Shown here: piece after piece, positions 9,573-17,522 of the stretch
Layout: the number at the start of each line of letters is the position of its first letter
Numbering within the stretch: position 1 is the first letter of the stretch
Assembly: GCA_024684055.1 (NCBI GenBank)
Contig: JAIKXN010000166.1
Span: forward strand, 1 to 64,000
Source of the DNA: Lachnospiraceae bacterium
Lineage (GTDB): Bacteria > Bacillota > Clostridia > Lachnospirales > Lachnospiraceae
DNA: 64,000 nt
Direction of reading: 5' to 3'
Notes under the pieces: generated by a model
What the model was told of the DNA's origin: nothing
The model's input: the letters and a program-made list of their open reading frames with translations, nothing else
The model's database searches: none
Position numbers and translations under genes: made by a program

Positions 9573-9608
9573 GCCTTCTTTTTAACCGAATATGCTTATA
9601 AAGAAGGC
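9573..9608. terminator. Convergent hairpin between nth and the minus-strand gene
   Basis: GCCTTCTTT (9573-9581) pairs with AAAGAAGGC (9600-9608). T-rich tracts lie on both sides, weakly. The stem overlaps the last codons of the minus-strand gene. A bidirectional terminator is plausible. Confidence 0.45.
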
Positions 9609-9773
9609 TGCCATGATTCCCATAAAAAAGAGTACGCCTGCGATGCAGACTATGTTGAAAATGATCATATCCGATCTCAAATTTCCTCTTTTCCTTCTCG
9701 CGAATAAAAACCAGTCACTGAAGTGTCTGAGTGCCTGGGTAAATTTTTCCATCAATTCAAGTAATTCGTCCAT
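9582..9773 (-). CDS. Small single-pass membrane protein, unknown
   Basis: 63 residues. An acidic helix at the start (MDELLELMEKF), a basic stretch RRKRGNLRSD, and one hydrophobic helix (about residues 37-60) at the C-terminus. GAGGGTG lies immediately before the ATG at 9773; an in-frame start ten codons further upstream would lie inside the preceding gene and has no ribosome site. The upstream gene at 9787-10467 stops 13 bases before, so the two are one operon. No family recognised. Confidence 0.65.
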   Translation of the reverse strand: MDELLELMEKFTQALRHFSDWFLFARRKRGNLRSDMIIFNIVCIAGVLFFMGIMAAFFISIFG

Positions 9774-9786
9774 GTCACCCTCACGA

Positions 9787-10467
9787 TCAGTCAAGAATAT
9801 CAAGAATGCTGTCTTCTTTTTCTTTTTCGGAAGGAATAATTTCCTTCAGGTAATTAAGGATCGGTGCTTTTGTAAGACCGGTTAAAAGAGAAGCGGAAGA
9901 AACAAGGTAATTGATCTTGCTTAAATCGTCTTCCTCGAGATAAAGTGATGCCAGCAGCTTATAAGTGCTTATTGCATCGCTTCCGGAGGAAACGGCAAAT
10001 TCAAGCATGTTTTTGGCGGTTTCCTTATCCCCCTTTGAGTTAAAATATTCGCCCATGAGCTGAAGTGTTCTGACAAGCAGGACGAAATTCTGATCGTAAA
10101 GCGTAAGCTCGGGAAGGTTTGCCGCCCCGTAAGTGAGTTTCAAATCGGTATTCGAAATATTTGAAAAGTTGACGATTTTGCTTGTTTTCAAGTGTTTGAA
10201 AGCCGTAAGAGCTTCGGCAAAAACTTTTTCATGGCTTTCATCGGCTTCGATGAACTCGCCTTTGCCGTTTAAGAACGGAGCATATATTTCATCGGGGATG
10301 ATTATGTAATGAAGGTCATCGAGCGGCATTTTTCTTGTATTATCCGCTTCGGCTTCTCTTGCCCAGAAGGCTTTTTCGGCTTTTTCACCCTTTTTGTTGC
10401 TTTTTCTGATTTCATATGCAAGCCATATACAGAAGACTATAACGCTTGCAAAAACAGGAAATATCAT
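9787..10467 (-). CDS. Membrane-anchored helical (TPR-like) protein, unknown
   Basis: 226 residues. An N-terminal membrane helix (about 3-20, FPVFASVIVFCIWLAYEI) is followed by a basic stretch and a cytoplasmic or exposed domain; the last 100 residues are helical and resemble tetratricopeptide repeats (YFNSKGDKETAKNMLEFA). AAAGGAATTATAA precedes the start. It is divergent from the small ORF at 10510 with only 42 bases between, so the two share a control region. I cannot name a function. Confidence 0.7.
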   Translation of the reverse strand: MIFPVFASVIVFCIWLAYEIRKSNKKGEKAEKAFWAREAEADNTRKMPLDDLHYIIIPDEIYAPFLNGKGEFIEADESHEKVFAEALTAFKHLKTSKIVNFSNISNTDLKLTYGAANLPELTLYDQNFVLLVRTLQLMGEYFNSKGDKETAKNMLEFAVSSGSDAISTYKLLASLYLEEDDLSKINYLVSSASLLTGLTKAPILNYLKEIIPSEKEKEDSILDILD

Positions 10468-10509
10468 TTATAATTCCTTTCGTACACGTAGTTAAGAGGT
10501 GCACTTATT

Positions 10510-10611
10510 ATGATGAATTTACACACCAAAAAATCAAAAACCATTCTTGCCATTGTCGCGATCGTTTTATGCGTTGCGATGATTATTCCTTTTTTGGTAT
10601 CAATGTTTTAA
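10510..10611 (+). CDS. 33-residue membrane miniprotein
   Basis: MMNLHTKKSK is followed by a single hydrophobic helix of about 20 residues and ends LVSMF. AGAGG lies about 10 bases before the first ATG (10510) and slightly further from the second (10513). The basic N-terminus and C-terminal helix resemble small single-pass proteins such as the stressosome-associated Prli42 of Bacillus in layout only; I do not claim homology. It is divergent from the gene at 9787-10467. Reading frame, ribosome site and charge asymmetry support a real gene; conservation has not been tested. Confidence 0.5.
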   Translation: MMNLHTKKSKTILAIVAIVLCVAMIIPFLVSMF

Positions 10612-10727
10612 TCATGTTCCGATAAGGGTTATGGGTACATGCCGGTTAGAAGTTTAGCATGTAATTTTGTATCGTACGTAAAGTATAAGTGAAAAAGATA
10701 AAAAAAGCAACAAACCGGTGATACGCT

Positions 10728-11768
10728 ATGATAGAAGGTAAGATCCCTGAAAATGTTCTGAAAAGAAGCATTTTAAAGGAATTAAAAGTTAAAAATGAGA
10801 ATGTAATTACTGGCGCAGCTTTCGGAGAAGACTGCGCCATTTTGAATATGAATGGGGATAAAAAAATCCCTGCAGAAGCGTACGGAAAACTGGGAGCGGC
10901 GACTGCGTTTGCCGAAGGAAAAGAAAACGCAGGCACGGCAATTCACAAGGCTGCCAATAATCTTTATGCTTCGGGTTTTGATTTTGAATTTGCGGAAGTT
11001 TCTTTGATGCTTCGGGAAGATACTGAAGAAGCTGAAATAAAAGAAGTGATGCGCGAGGTCGATTCGGTTTGCGTCAAACTCGGGGGAACCATAGTCGGCG
11101 GACATACTGCGGTTTTGAAAAATCCGACCGGCGGAAATTCTGAAAATGAAGGGAAAAGCGGAAATATACTTCTCAGTGTAACCGCATTCGGCAGGTCTTT
11201 CGAGGAAAATCAAAAAGGCGTTTTAAGTAAGAAGAATATTTCGCCCGGAGATTCGATCGTGGTTTCGAAACAGATCGGAATCGAGGGTGCCCTGGAAATA
11301 TTACACACAAAGAGAGATGTGACAGCGGATCATTTCGGAGAATCTTTCCTTGGATTTTTCGAAGGATACGAAAATCTTCTTTCCGTAAAAAAAGAAAGCA
11401 AAATTGCCGTGAAAACAGGTGCGGTTTCGATGAAAGATGCGTCGGAACACGGAATATTCGGAGCACTCTGGGAGTTGGCGAGCGCTGCAAATCGCGGATT
11501 AAAAGTCGATCTGAAAGCGATTCCCGTAAGACAGGAGATCATCGAAATCTGCAATCTTTTCGACATCAATCCGTATGAGATGAAATCCTCGGGAATGCTT
11601 ATCATGGTAACAAAGGAACCCGATATTCTGACCGAAGCCCTTTTGAAAGAGGGAATTCCCGCAGCGGTAATCGGCACATTTACGGATAACAATGACAGAA
11701 TCGTTATAAACGGGGAAGAAACCAGATTCCTTGAAAAGATAAAACAGGATGCGGTTTATAAACTGTAA
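10728..11768 (+). CDS. AIR synthase-related protein (HypE/PurM superfamily)
   Basis: 346 residues with the two-domain layout of the PurM/HypE/ThiL superfamily: an N-terminal ATP-binding half with a GEDCAILN motif (like GDDAAV of HypE/ThiL), a Gly-rich GGTIVGGHT loop near residue 122, and a C-terminal half with GALWELASAANRG and KSSGMLIMV. Such proteins use ATP to activate a carbonyl or carbamoyl oxygen. No hydrogenase genes are nearby, so a HypE role is unlikely and the substrate is open. The Lrp regulator and aminotransferase follow in the same direction after 41 bases. The ribosome site (GGTGATACGCT) is weak. Confidence 0.75.
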   Translation: MIEGKIPENVLKRSILKELKVKNENVITGAAFGEDCAILNMNGDKKIPAEAYGKLGAATAFAEGKENAGTAIHKAANNLYASGFDFEFAEVSLMLREDTEEAEIKEVMREVDSVCVKLGGTIVGGHTAVLKNPTGGNSENEGKSGNILLSVTAFGRSFEENQKGVLSKKNISPGDSIVVSKQIGIEGALEILHTKRDVTADHFGESFLGFFEGYENLLSVKKESKIAVKTGAVSMKDASEHGIFGALWELASAANRGLKVDLKAIPVRQEIIEICNLFDINPYEMKSSGMLIMVTKEPDILTEALLKEGIPAAVIGTFTDNNDRIVINGEETRFLEKIKQDAVYKL

Positions 11769-11809
11769 AAAAGCTTACATTATATTTTGGAATACGAGGG
11801 AGAAAAAAG

Positions 11810-12292
11810 ATGCGTGAGAAAATTTTAAAAGCAATCGAAAAAAACAGCAGAATCGATCTTAAAGAACTCGCGGTAATGCTTGGCGAGGAAGAAATCGACG
11901 TGGTTAACGAGATCGCGGCGATGGAAGCGGAAGGAGTTATCTGCGGATATCATACGCTTATCGACTGGGAAAAGACCAGCATCGAAAAGGTAAGCGCACT
12001 CATCGAAGTTCGCGTAACACCTCAGCGCGGTCAGGGATTCGATACGATTGCCGAGAGAATTTACAAGTATCCTGAAGTAAACAGCGTATACCTTATTTCC
12101 GGCGGTTACGATCTGCTCGTTTCACTCGAAGGAAAGTCGCTTAAGGAAGTATCGAACTTCGTATCTGACAAGCTCTCGACACTTGATACCGTATTAAGTA
12201 CGGCTACTCATTTTATTCTTAAGAAATACAAGGATCACGGTACGGTTCTTGCTAAAAAATATGTGGATGAAAGGTTGAAAATGACACCATGA
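11810..12292 (+). CDS. Lrp/AsnC family transcriptional regulator
   Basis: 160 residues: N-terminal helix-turn-helix (about 1-50, with LKELAVMLGEEEIDV) and a C-terminal RAM/ligand domain (about 68-150, ALIEVRVTPQRGQGF and VYLISGGYDLLV). Lrp proteins sense amino acids and control amino acid metabolism. GAGGGAGAAAAAAG precedes the start. Its stop overlaps the aminotransferase start by 4 bases (ATGA), indicating coupling; it likely controls this operon in response to the substrate or product of the enzyme. Confidence 0.93.
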   Translation: MREKILKAIEKNSRIDLKELAVMLGEEEIDVVNEIAAMEAEGVICGYHTLIDWEKTSIEKVSALIEVRVTPQRGQGFDTIAERIYKYPEVNSVYLISGGYDLLVSLEGKSLKEVSNFVSDKLSTLDTVLSTATHFILKKYKDHGTVLAKKYVDERLKMTP

Positions 12293-13458
12293 GAAATGCT
12301 CTTTCAGACAAAATAACAACGATAAAACCATCAGGTATCAGAAAGTTTTTTGATATCGTAAGCGAGATGGATGATGCGATTTCTCTCGGCGTCGGCGAAC
12401 CTGATTTTGACACACCCTGGCATATAAGGGATGAGGGTATTTACTCGCTTGAAAAAGGTAAAACCTTCTATACTTCAAATGCCGGACTTAAGGAACTTCG
12501 CCAGGAAATCTGCAATTATTACGGCAGAAAACAGGGCGTGATCTATGACCCTTTAAGAGAAACACTTGTTACGGTCGGCGGTTCGGAAGGAATTGACCTT
12601 GCGCTCAGATGCATGCTGAATCCGGGCGATGAAGTTATCATCCCGACACCCTGCTATGTATCTTACGAACCCTGTACGATAATGGCTGACGGTGTTCCCG
12701 TAATTTTACCTTTAAAGAACGAAAACCAGTTCAGACTTACACCTGAGGAATTGGAGAGTGCTATTACCGAGAAAACAAAAATTCTTATCCTTGCATTCCC
12801 CAATAATCCTACCGGTGCGATTATGGAAAAAGAAGATCTCGAGAAGATTGCGGCCATCATCGAAAAGCATGATATTTACGTGATTTCCGATGAGATTTAC
12901 TCGGAACTTTCCTATAAATCAAAGCATGTTTCAATCTGCTCGATACCCGGAATGAGAGAAAGAACCATCGTTATTAACGGTTTCTCAAAAGCTTATGCAA
13001 TGACGGGATGGAGACTCGGATATGTCCTCGGTCCCGAGCTGATCGTAAAGCAGATGATAAAACTTCATCAGTTCGCGATTATGTGCGCTCCGACAACGAG
13101 CCAGTATGCTGCGATCGAAGCTTTGAAAAACGGCGATGATGATGTAGCGGAAATGACTGAAGCCTATAACCAGAGAAGAAGATTTTTGATGAACGAATTT
13201 AAGGAAATGAATCTTCCCTGCTTCGAGCCCTTCGGTGCATTTTACGTTTTCCCCTGCATAAAGGAATTTGGAATGACAAGCGAAGAATTCGCGCTTAAAT
13301 TCCTGGAGGAAGAAAAGGTTGCCGTTGTTCCCGGAACCGCATTCGGAGACTGCGGCGAAGGCTTTCTTCGAATTTCCTATGCATATTCGATCGAAGATCT
13401 GAAGGTTGCGATCGGAAGACTCAGGAAATTTGTTGAAAAACTGAGAAACGAAAAGTAA
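12289..13458 (+). CDS. Pyridoxal phosphate aminotransferase, class I/II
   Basis: 389 residues, the usual length of fold-type I aminotransferases (PatA/aspartate aminotransferase-like). Visible family motifs: VGEPDFDTPWHI near the start, PNNPTGAI with the Asn contacting the cofactor, the Asp/Tyr pair in VISDEIYSEL, the Schiff-base Lys in FSKAYAMTGWRLGY, and the Arg in FLRISYA near the end that binds the substrate carboxylate. It overlaps the Lrp gene by 4 bases. Substrate specificity (aspartate, aromatic or alanine) cannot be read with confidence. Confidence 0.93.
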   Translation: MRNALSDKITTIKPSGIRKFFDIVSEMDDAISLGVGEPDFDTPWHIRDEGIYSLEKGKTFYTSNAGLKELRQEICNYYGRKQGVIYDPLRETLVTVGGSEGIDLALRCMLNPGDEVIIPTPCYVSYEPCTIMADGVPVILPLKNENQFRLTPEELESAITEKTKILILAFPNNPTGAIMEKEDLEKIAAIIEKHDIYVISDEIYSELSYKSKHVSICSIPGMRERTIVINGFSKAYAMTGWRLGYVLGPELIVKQMIKLHQFAIMCAPTTSQYAAIEALKNGDDDVAEMTEAYNQRRRFLMNEFKEMNLPCFEPFGAFYVFPCIKEFGMTSEEFALKFLEEEKVAVVPGTAFGDCGEGFLRISYAYSIEDLKVAIGRLRKFVEKLRNEK

Positions 13459-13587
13459 GTGAAACTGTTATACTGTATAAGGCCCAAAGCAGATTATGCA
13501 GTACAAAAGGCAATCATAAAAGAAAAAAGTTAAAGCAAAAAGAAATAAAGAAAAAGTAACATTAAATTCAAAACACAAAGAAATAAA

Positions 13588-13614
13588 GCCTCCCTTCGCG
13601 GGGAGGTTTTGTTT
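13588..13614 (+). terminator. Rho-independent terminator after the aminotransferase
   Basis: CCTCCC (13589-13594) pairs with GGGAGG (13601-13606) around TTCGCG, followed by TTTTGTTT. A short palindrome TTATACTGTATAA (13468-13480) lies just after the aminotransferase stop and is unexplained. Confidence 0.8.
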
Positions 13615-13622
13615 AAAAAGGA

Positions 13623-13646
13623 TTTGTCAAAAAAGATTTTGACAAA
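13623..13646 (+). promoter_or_regulatory. Perfect hairpin next to the trmL ribosome site
   Basis: TTTGTCAAAA (13623-13632) and TTTTGACAAA (13637-13646) are perfect complements with a 4-base loop AAGA, and end 2 bases before the AAAGGAA ribosome site of trmL. It could be an operator or an RNA stem that affects translation. Confidence 0.45.
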
Positions 13647-13661
13647 AGAAAGGAACAACAC

Positions 13662-14153
13662 ATGAATATAGTGCTTCTTGAACCTGAGATTCCGTTCAAT
13701 ACCGGAGCCATCGGCAGAACATGCGTGGCGACGGGAACGACTCTTCATCTCATAGAGCCGCTCGGATTCGTGCTAAATGAGAAGAGTGTAAAAAGAGCCG
13801 GAATGGATTACTGGGACAAACTTGATGTCAGAAGATACATTAATTTTGATGAGTTTCTTGAGAAAAATCCCGATGCTCATATTTATATGGCAACGACTAA
13901 AGCGAAACATGTTTATACCGAAGTGAAATATGCCGAAAACGATTTCATCATGTTCGGAAAAGAAAGTGCCGGAATTCCCGAAGAAATTCTTGTTGAACAT
14001 AAAGATGACTGTATCAGGATTCCGATGCTTGAAGATATAAGATCGCTGAATCTTTCCAATTCGGTGAGCATCGTTTTGTATGAAGCGCTTCGTCAGAACA
14101 ATTTCGCAGGACTTGAAAAGGAAGGCGAACTTCACAGACTTCACTGGAGTTGA
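13662..14153 (+). CDS. trmL: tRNA (cytidine(34)-2'-O)-methyltransferase TrmL
   Basis: 163 residues, SPOUT fold. It methylates the 2'-O of the wobble base of leucine tRNAs. Motifs: NTGAIGRTCVATGTTLHLI at the start, FGKESAGIPEE (motif 2) and IPMLEDIRSLNLSNSVSI (motif 3), which form the trefoil knot and S-adenosylmethionine site. The conserved core ends at YEALRQ, near residue 146. The last 17 residues lie in a region of short DNA repeats that continue past the stop, so the tail looks recently altered. Confidence 0.93.
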   Translation: MNIVLLEPEIPFNTGAIGRTCVATGTTLHLIEPLGFVLNEKSVKRAGMDYWDKLDVRRYINFDEFLEKNPDAHIYMATTKAKHVYTEVKYAENDFIMFGKESAGIPEEILVEHKDDCIRIPMLEDIRSLNLSNSVSIVLYEALRQNNFAGLEKEGELHRLHWS

Positions 14154-14256
14154 AAATAAGTGAACTTCACAGACTTCGCCGGACTGAAATATGCTGATTT
14201 TACCGGCTTCATAGTAGTGTAAAAAAGGCAGCTTTACAGACTTTACCGAGTTGAAA
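14102..14256 (+). repeat. Degenerate short repeats over the trmL 3' end
   Basis: Variants of GAACTTCACAGACTTC plus GGAGTTGAAA recur at 14125-14155, 14160-14188 and 14229-14256, with shorter pieces at 14102-14120 and 14193-14209. The first full copy contains the trmL stop. Copy spacing is not a multiple of three, so the repeat is at the DNA level. In two frames the copies read variants of FTDF(A/T)G(L/V). Confidence 0.6.
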
Positions 14257-14314
14257 AAGAAAGAGAACAACACAATCTTCATTTGTAATTTGTATTTGAA
14301 TATCATGCATTAAT

Positions 14315-14345
14315 AAAAAGGCAGGAACATGTTCCCGCCTTTTTG
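14315..14345. terminator. Bidirectional terminator, trmL / ABC-2 exporter
   Basis: AAAAAGGCAGGAAC pairs with GTTCCCGCCTTTTT (one A-C mismatch) between convergent genes; A run on the left and T run on the right serve both strands. Confidence 0.8.
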
Positions 14346-14403
14346 TGTATTGGAGATATTTACTTTTATTATTTAAGATTATTACATTTTTTATCTCCGG
14401 ATA

Positions 14404-15321
14404 TCAGTTCTTTTTGTAAACCTTTGTGTATAAAAAGATCATTACAAGGAGACTTACGAATGTGAAAAGAACGATGTAAATGCACATTACGTTTACAGGA
14501 AGGCTCTTTTCGAAAACCGATGCATTGAAGGTCATTGACTGACGGATCGCTTCTGCGAAGGCGCCGTTATCGATACCGCCGATCGAACGGTTCATTTCAT
14601 CAAGACATCCGTTTAAAAGCGTGTTTCTGAGCAGAGCGCAGATCTGGCTTGCAGGAAGGAGGTTGCATACAGTCTGAATTTTTGAAGAGAACTGTGAGAT
14701 GGGAATGTAAGCACCGATCACAAAACCTGCGGCTGCCGAAAGGATTCCGAAGAATGCGCCTGCAGCGGAAGAGGATTTGAAGAACAAAACAATACTCATA
14801 AAGATTGCGCTTGATGACATGCAGCCCAAAAGGATGATTCCGTAAGCACCGAGGATGTTTAATGCGCTGAGGTGAAGATTTCCGAGTGCGGCAAGCATTA
14901 CGAGTCCTGCGGTAAGAATAAGTGATGTCATTACAAAAGAAGAGATAACTGCAGCGGTGAGGTAGGAAAGAATGATCTGCCATCTCTTGACCGGTGTAGC
15001 GAGAATGTCATAATCAACTTTTCTTTCGCGGTCTTTAACTATCGTTGTAAGGCAGTTGTAAGGGATCGTAATGGTTGCGGATCCCAGTATTCCGACCAGA
15101 AGGACACCGTTTACGAACATTTTGACATCGGCTGCGTTTACCAGGTTTTCGAGTCCCTGCATGGAACCTTCGATCGCACTGACGAAAGTTCCTTTTAAGA
15201 AAAGAAGGTAAAGCACGAATACTATGATTGAAGTAAGCAGTGAGAATATTACCGAGTGAATATCTTTAAAATAAATCTGTATGTTTCTTTTTGTTAATCC
15301 GATAAAGCCTTTCATTTTCAT
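14404..15321 (-). CDS. ABC-2 type exporter permease
   Basis: 305 residues with six hydrophobic segments: one near 22-45, one near 70-90, a group of three between 118 and 205, and one at 280-300. VKDRERKVDYDILATPVKR is the typical cytoplasmic loop of ABC-2 permeases of the DrrB/NodJ type. AAAGGAGAT lies before the ATG at 15321. The ATPase gene precedes it by 60 bases on the same strand. Together they form a two-gene exporter under the LytTR/DUF3021 pair upstream. The substrate is unknown; such pairs often export lipids, polyketides or antibiotics. Confidence 0.9.
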   Translation of the reverse strand: MKMKGFIGLTKRNIQIYFKDIHSVIFSLLTSIIVFVLYLLFLKGTFVSAIEGSMQGLENLVNAADVKMFVNGVLLVGILGSATITIPYNCLTTIVKDRERKVDYDILATPVKRWQIILSYLTAAVISSFVMTSLILTAGLVMLAALGNLHLSALNILGAYGIILLGCMSSSAIFMSIVLFFKSSSAAGAFFGILSAAAGFVIGAYIPISQFSSKIQTVCNLLPASQICALLRNTLLNGCLDEMNRSIGGIDNGAFAEAIRQSMTFNASVFEKSLPVNVMCIYIVLFTFVSLLVMIFLYTKVYKKN

Positions 15322-15381
15322 ATCTCCTTTAATCTGAATGTAAATTGTCAGTTTGTTTTGGTTTGCAGATTCAATAAAACT

Positions 15382-16287
15382 TTAGTTTGCGATCGTTCTT
15401 CCCGTGAGGTTTAAGAATACGTCGTCCATGCTGCCCTTAATGATTTCAAAGTCTATAAATTTATCTTTATTTGCGTTAAGAACATCCAGTATGTCATTTT
15501 CAAAAAGAATGTTGTAATGGTCTGCGTCATAGATGATTTTTTCGTTAATCTTTCCGGCTGTCCGGTCGTTTTCTTCATTTCTTTTCGCATACCAGAGAAG
15601 CTTTGAAGATGCGTAACTGCTCTTGAGTTCTGCGGGAGTACCTTTTGCAATGACCTCGCCTTTATCGAGGATTACGACATGATTGGCATCTCTTGTTTCT
15701 TCCATGTAGTGTGTTGTCAGGAAAATGGTCATTCCTTTTTCGCGGCGAAGGTAGTCAATGTATTCCCATACGATCTTTCTGGATTTTGGATCGAGTCCCG
15801 TTGTCGGCTCATCCAGGAAGAGAATTTTGGGATTGTTTAAAAGTGCTCTGACTATGTCGACTCTTCTTCGCTGACCGCCCGAGAGTTTTTCGTATTTTCT
15901 TTTCATTATGTCGCCGAGTTCGAAGCGTTCGTAAAAATCTTCAAGTCTTTCTTCAATCTGTTTTTTGGAAAGTCCGTAATAGCTTCCTCTCGTGAAGAGA
16001 TTTTCTTTTACGGTAAGTTTGTCATCGAGTACCGAGTTCTGAAAAACGATTCCGATTTCTTTTCTTATCGCGTCATCGTCCTTGCCGAGTGTGTGTGAGC
16101 AGATGTTTACTTCGCCGGATGTCTTTTCGAGGATCGTGCAGAGGATGTTGATGGTCGTTGACTTTCCCGCTCCGTTCTCACCGAGAAAAGCAAAGAGCTC
16201 GCCTTCTTTTACATCAAAATCGATTCCTTTTACTGCGGTGTGTTCATTATATTTTTTTACAAGATTTCTAACTTCGATTGCGTTCAT
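15382..16287 (-). CDS. ABC exporter ATP-binding protein (DrrA-like)
   Basis: 301 residues. Walker A GENGAGKST near residue 37, Q-loop IVFQNSVLD, signature LSGGQRRRVDIVRALL near residue 135, Walker B ILFLDEPTTGLDP near 155, H-loop TTHYMEE, and a C-terminal exporter extension ending in VFLNLTGR. AAAGGAACTGAAT precedes the start. It lies 284 bases downstream of the DUF3021 gene, with 25-bp repeats in the gap; a T-rich run with weak dyad at about 16365-16420 could terminate the upstream unit. It powers the adjacent ABC-2 permease. Confidence 0.95.
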   Translation of the reverse strand: MNAIEVRNLVKKYNEHTAVKGIDFDVKEGELFAFLGENGAGKSTTINILCTILEKTSGEVNICSHTLGKDDDAIRKEIGIVFQNSVLDDKLTVKENLFTRGSYYGLSKKQIEERLEDFYERFELGDIMKRKYEKLSGGQRRRVDIVRALLNNPKILFLDEPTTGLDPKSRKIVWEYIDYLRREKGMTIFLTTHYMEETRDANHVVILDKGEVIAKGTPAELKSSYASSKLLWYAKRNEENDRTAGKINEKIIYDADHYNILFENDILDVLNANKDKFIDFEIIKGSMDDVFLNLTGRTIAN

Positions 16288-16463
16288 ATTCAGTTCCTTT
16301 CTTTTCGGTTTTCGATTTATCCTGTTTGTTTTCCTTAGCTGTTGAGTTCATTTTATCGGAAAGAAAAAATAAAAAAAGAGCAACCCGACCAAGATGCAAA
16401 AAAGCTCTACCAAGTTGCGTCATAATTAAGTTATTTTGTATAAAAAACCTGCAAATGAGGAAA

Positions 16464-16563
16464 ATTGTTTTTCGTCAGTTGCAGGCGGATTGTTTTTTAT
16501 CAATTGAAGGAAAATTGTCTTTTGCCGATTGCAGGCAGAGTGTTTTTCTGATATCCGAAGAGA
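16464..16563. repeat. Four degenerate 25-bp tandem repeats
   Basis: Units start at 16464, 16489, 16514 and 16539, each beginning A(T/G)TGTTTTT-like and containing (A/G)TTGCAGGC-like sequence. They fill the space just downstream of the DUF3021 stop on the minus strand. A weaker half-unit (GCAAATGAGGAAA) precedes the first. They have no spacers, so they are not CRISPR. A plus-strand ORF over them only translates the repeat. Confidence 0.7.
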
Positions 16564-16571
16564 AATAATAA

Positions 16572-16991
16572 TCAGTCTTCATCCCTTATTGAATTGAGTG
16601 CATTGTTTATTTCTTTGTCATCCTTGAAATATATCCACTTTGTAACGATCCAGACGAAAATGTAGACAAAGACGAAAATAAGCATTACGACTGCATATTC
16701 CGTAATCGCCGTATACCATTTGAACAGCCATCCGAGAAGGGAAACCGCAGCAAAAAGAGTGCAGAAATGCAGGATTATTCTTAAAAAAAAGGGGTTAATT
16801 TTTTCAGCATATAAAATCAGTGAGGGAAGCGAACAAAGCATTCCCGCAAGAATAACGCTTAAAAGAAAATACCATTCCACGATATATGTTTTTCCGGCGA
16901 AATGCATTATTAAATTGGTAAGTCCGACACCGAAAAATATGCCTACGGAGATAAAGCTTGTCTGTAAAAAGAGTAATTTCAGTTTGTTCAT
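16572..16991 (-). CDS. DUF3021 family membrane protein
   Basis: 139 residues with four hydrophobic helices (about 8-30, 40-60, 70-90, 98-120) and a charged tail. This is the DUF3021 layout, and these proteins are almost always encoded beside a LytTR regulator, whose activity they are thought to hold in check at the membrane. The gene overlaps the LytTR gene by 4 bases, so the two are co-translated. The ABC exporter downstream is the probable target. Confidence 0.85.
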   Translation of the reverse strand: MNKLKLLFLQTSFISVGIFFGVGLTNLIMHFAGKTYIVEWYFLLSVILAGMLCSLPSLILYAEKINPFFLRIILHFCTLFAAVSLLGWLFKWYTAITEYAVVMLIFVFVYIFVWIVTKWIYFKDDKEINNALNSIRDED

Positions 16992-17422
16992 AGATCAAGC
17001 CTCCTTTTGATTTCTTTTACGTAACTTCTTGAGATCACGATTTTTTCATCATTTAACATGGTGGCTTCCATTCTTCCGCTTAAGTCGGATTTTACACCTT
17101 TGATCTTTTTTAAATTAACTATCATGGATTTGGATATTCGAAGAAAATAAGTTCCCAGAGTCTCTTCAAGTTCATAAAGTCTCAGCTTCGTTTCGAAACA
17201 GTCATCCCTGGTATAGACATAGGTCCTTTTGTCTACGGATTCAATATAATAAAAGGACGTTACAGCCATAAGGACTGTTTCGCCGTCTTTTAAAAGAGGG
17301 ATTTTACGCTTTCCTCCTTCGAGAAGTTCCATGGCGGCCTTTATGTCGTCGGTATTTGATTGTGCTCTTATGATTGCTTCTTCCTTTTCGGGAGAGTCAA
17401 CTTTTTCAAAAGTTACCTGCAT
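16988..17422 (-). CDS. LytTR family DNA-binding regulator
   Basis: 144 residues. After a 40-residue leader, residues 45-144 form a LytTR domain (FYYIESVDKRTYVYT, then LRLYELEETLG, FLRISKSMIVNLKKI and SRSYVKEIKRRL). There is no receiver domain. This stand-alone LytTR plus DUF3021 module is typical of Firmicutes, and it often governs an adjacent ABC exporter, as here. The promoter candidate and a 5' stem-loop lie just upstream on the minus strand. It precedes and overlaps DUF3021. Confidence 0.93.
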   Translation of the reverse strand: MQVTFEKVDSPEKEEAIIRAQSNTDDIKAAMELLEGGKRKIPLLKDGETVLMAVTSFYYIESVDKRTYVYTRDDCFETKLRLYELEETLGTYFLRISKSMIVNLKKIKGVKSDLSGRMEATMLNDEKIVISRSYVKEIKRRLDL

Positions 17423-17479
17423 TTTTCCTCAAAGACCTTTTCTTTAGCAAAGACAGAACGTAAGTGAAAAATATATGAA

Positions 17480-17522
17480 ACGGTCCCACATGAGCGCGGG
17501 ACCGTAAAGGTTGGCCATTATA
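17480..17522 (-). promoter_or_regulatory. LytTR promoter -10 and 5' stem-loop
   Basis: On the minus strand TATAAT (17517-17522 on the plus coordinates) is a strong -10 without a clear -35. About 10 bases downstream, ACGGTCCC (read at 17498-17505) and GGGACCGT (17480-17487) form an 8-bp stem with a 10-base loop, followed by a T-rich tract. The stem would lie at the very 5' end of the transcript. The rest of 17423-17733 (311 bases) holds this leader and the terminator of the next minus-strand unit. Confidence 0.5.

Noticed and set aside
16278-16568. Plus-strand ORF of 96 codons with a repeating amino acid pattern
   Set aside because: It has no ribosome site and lies over the 25-bp tandem repeats; the pattern comes from the DNA repeat.
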